Assembly: GCA_018434355.1 (NCBI GenBank) | Contig: JAHDPL010000007.1 | Span: 301,557 to 365,556 of the forward strand | Length of the DNA: 64,000 bases | Reading direction: 5' to 3' | Source: Sporomusaceae bacterium | GTDB lineage: Bacteria; Bacillota; Negativicutes; UBA1444 | Shown: one piece after another, positions 63,737 to 64,000 of the stretch | How positions within the stretch are numbered: position 1 is the first letter of the stretch | Layout of the letters: every line of letters begins with the position of its first letter | Position numbers and translations under genes: made by a program | The notes under the pieces: generated by a model | The model's input: the letters and a program-made list of their open reading frames with translations, nothing else | The model's database searches: none | What the model was told of the DNA's origin: nothing

Positions 63737-64000
<264 letters not shown>

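Overview
The window carries about 57 protein-coding genes on 64 kb with little intergenic space, and it looks like the chromosome of an anaerobic, endospore-forming Firmicute. The gene content fits the Negativicutes (Sporomusaceae-like). That placement is inferred from SpoVS, a LexA/YneA SOS pair with GAAC-type boxes, T-box leaders, an NfnA/NfnB-type flavin oxidoreductase pair, a four-subunit 2-oxoacid:ferredoxin oxidoreductase, PduL, a selenouridine synthase and a PPi-type phosphofructokinase. No rRNA or tRNA gene, insertion sequence, prophage, CRISPR array or replication origin was seen.

Layout. 1-10.4 kb (+): end of adenosylhomocysteinase, a class II aldolase and an MTA/SAH deaminase (salvage of SAM by-products); an NfnAB-like pair; an aminotransferase, a small ASCH protein, PduL, an IclR regulator and KorDABC. 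These read together as a 2-oxoacid to acyl-CoA to acyl-phosphate module. 10.5-14.3 kb (+): PHP phosphoesterase, an RDD membrane protein with two zinc ribbons, a DUF4349 lipoprotein, and PPi-phosphofructokinase. 14.3-16.6 kb: a zinc-ribbon membrane protein and the divergent yneA-like/lexA SOS control region with three LexA boxes.

16.6-46.6 kb (-) is a long series of housekeeping genes. In order of transcription it contains rnjA; ftsK, mnmH, rodZ-like, ygiQ, rimO, cinA; recA-recX (with an SOS-regulated promoter); rny; a hypothetical gene; spoVS (with a SigH-like promoter); a P-loop/Asp23 fusion; DUF3870; two half-size TSUP permease genes; miaB-mutS-mutL-methyltransferase-miaA-hfq-hflX; a methionine gamma-lyase-like enzyme; a leaderless small membrane protein; VanW; and a MinD-like ATPase with an N-terminal PilZN-like domain.

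46.7-51.2 kb (-) is a hexuronate island (uxaE-uxaC-uxaA). 51.2-51.5 kb is a gene-free AT-rich spacer with an inverted repeat and two SOS-box look-alikes. 51.5-55.1 kb (-) encodes a three-subunit molybdenum hydroxylase. rqcH (+) at 55.2 kb appears to be leaderless. 56.9-62.0 kb (-) is ileS-lspA-rluD-pyrR behind an isoleucine T-box. A QueG-like iron-sulfur protein (-) follows. The window ends in a second T-box with a palindrome upstream, leading an ACT-domain gene and the start of ilvC.

All calls come from reading the sequence and from remembered family features; no database search or structure prediction was run.
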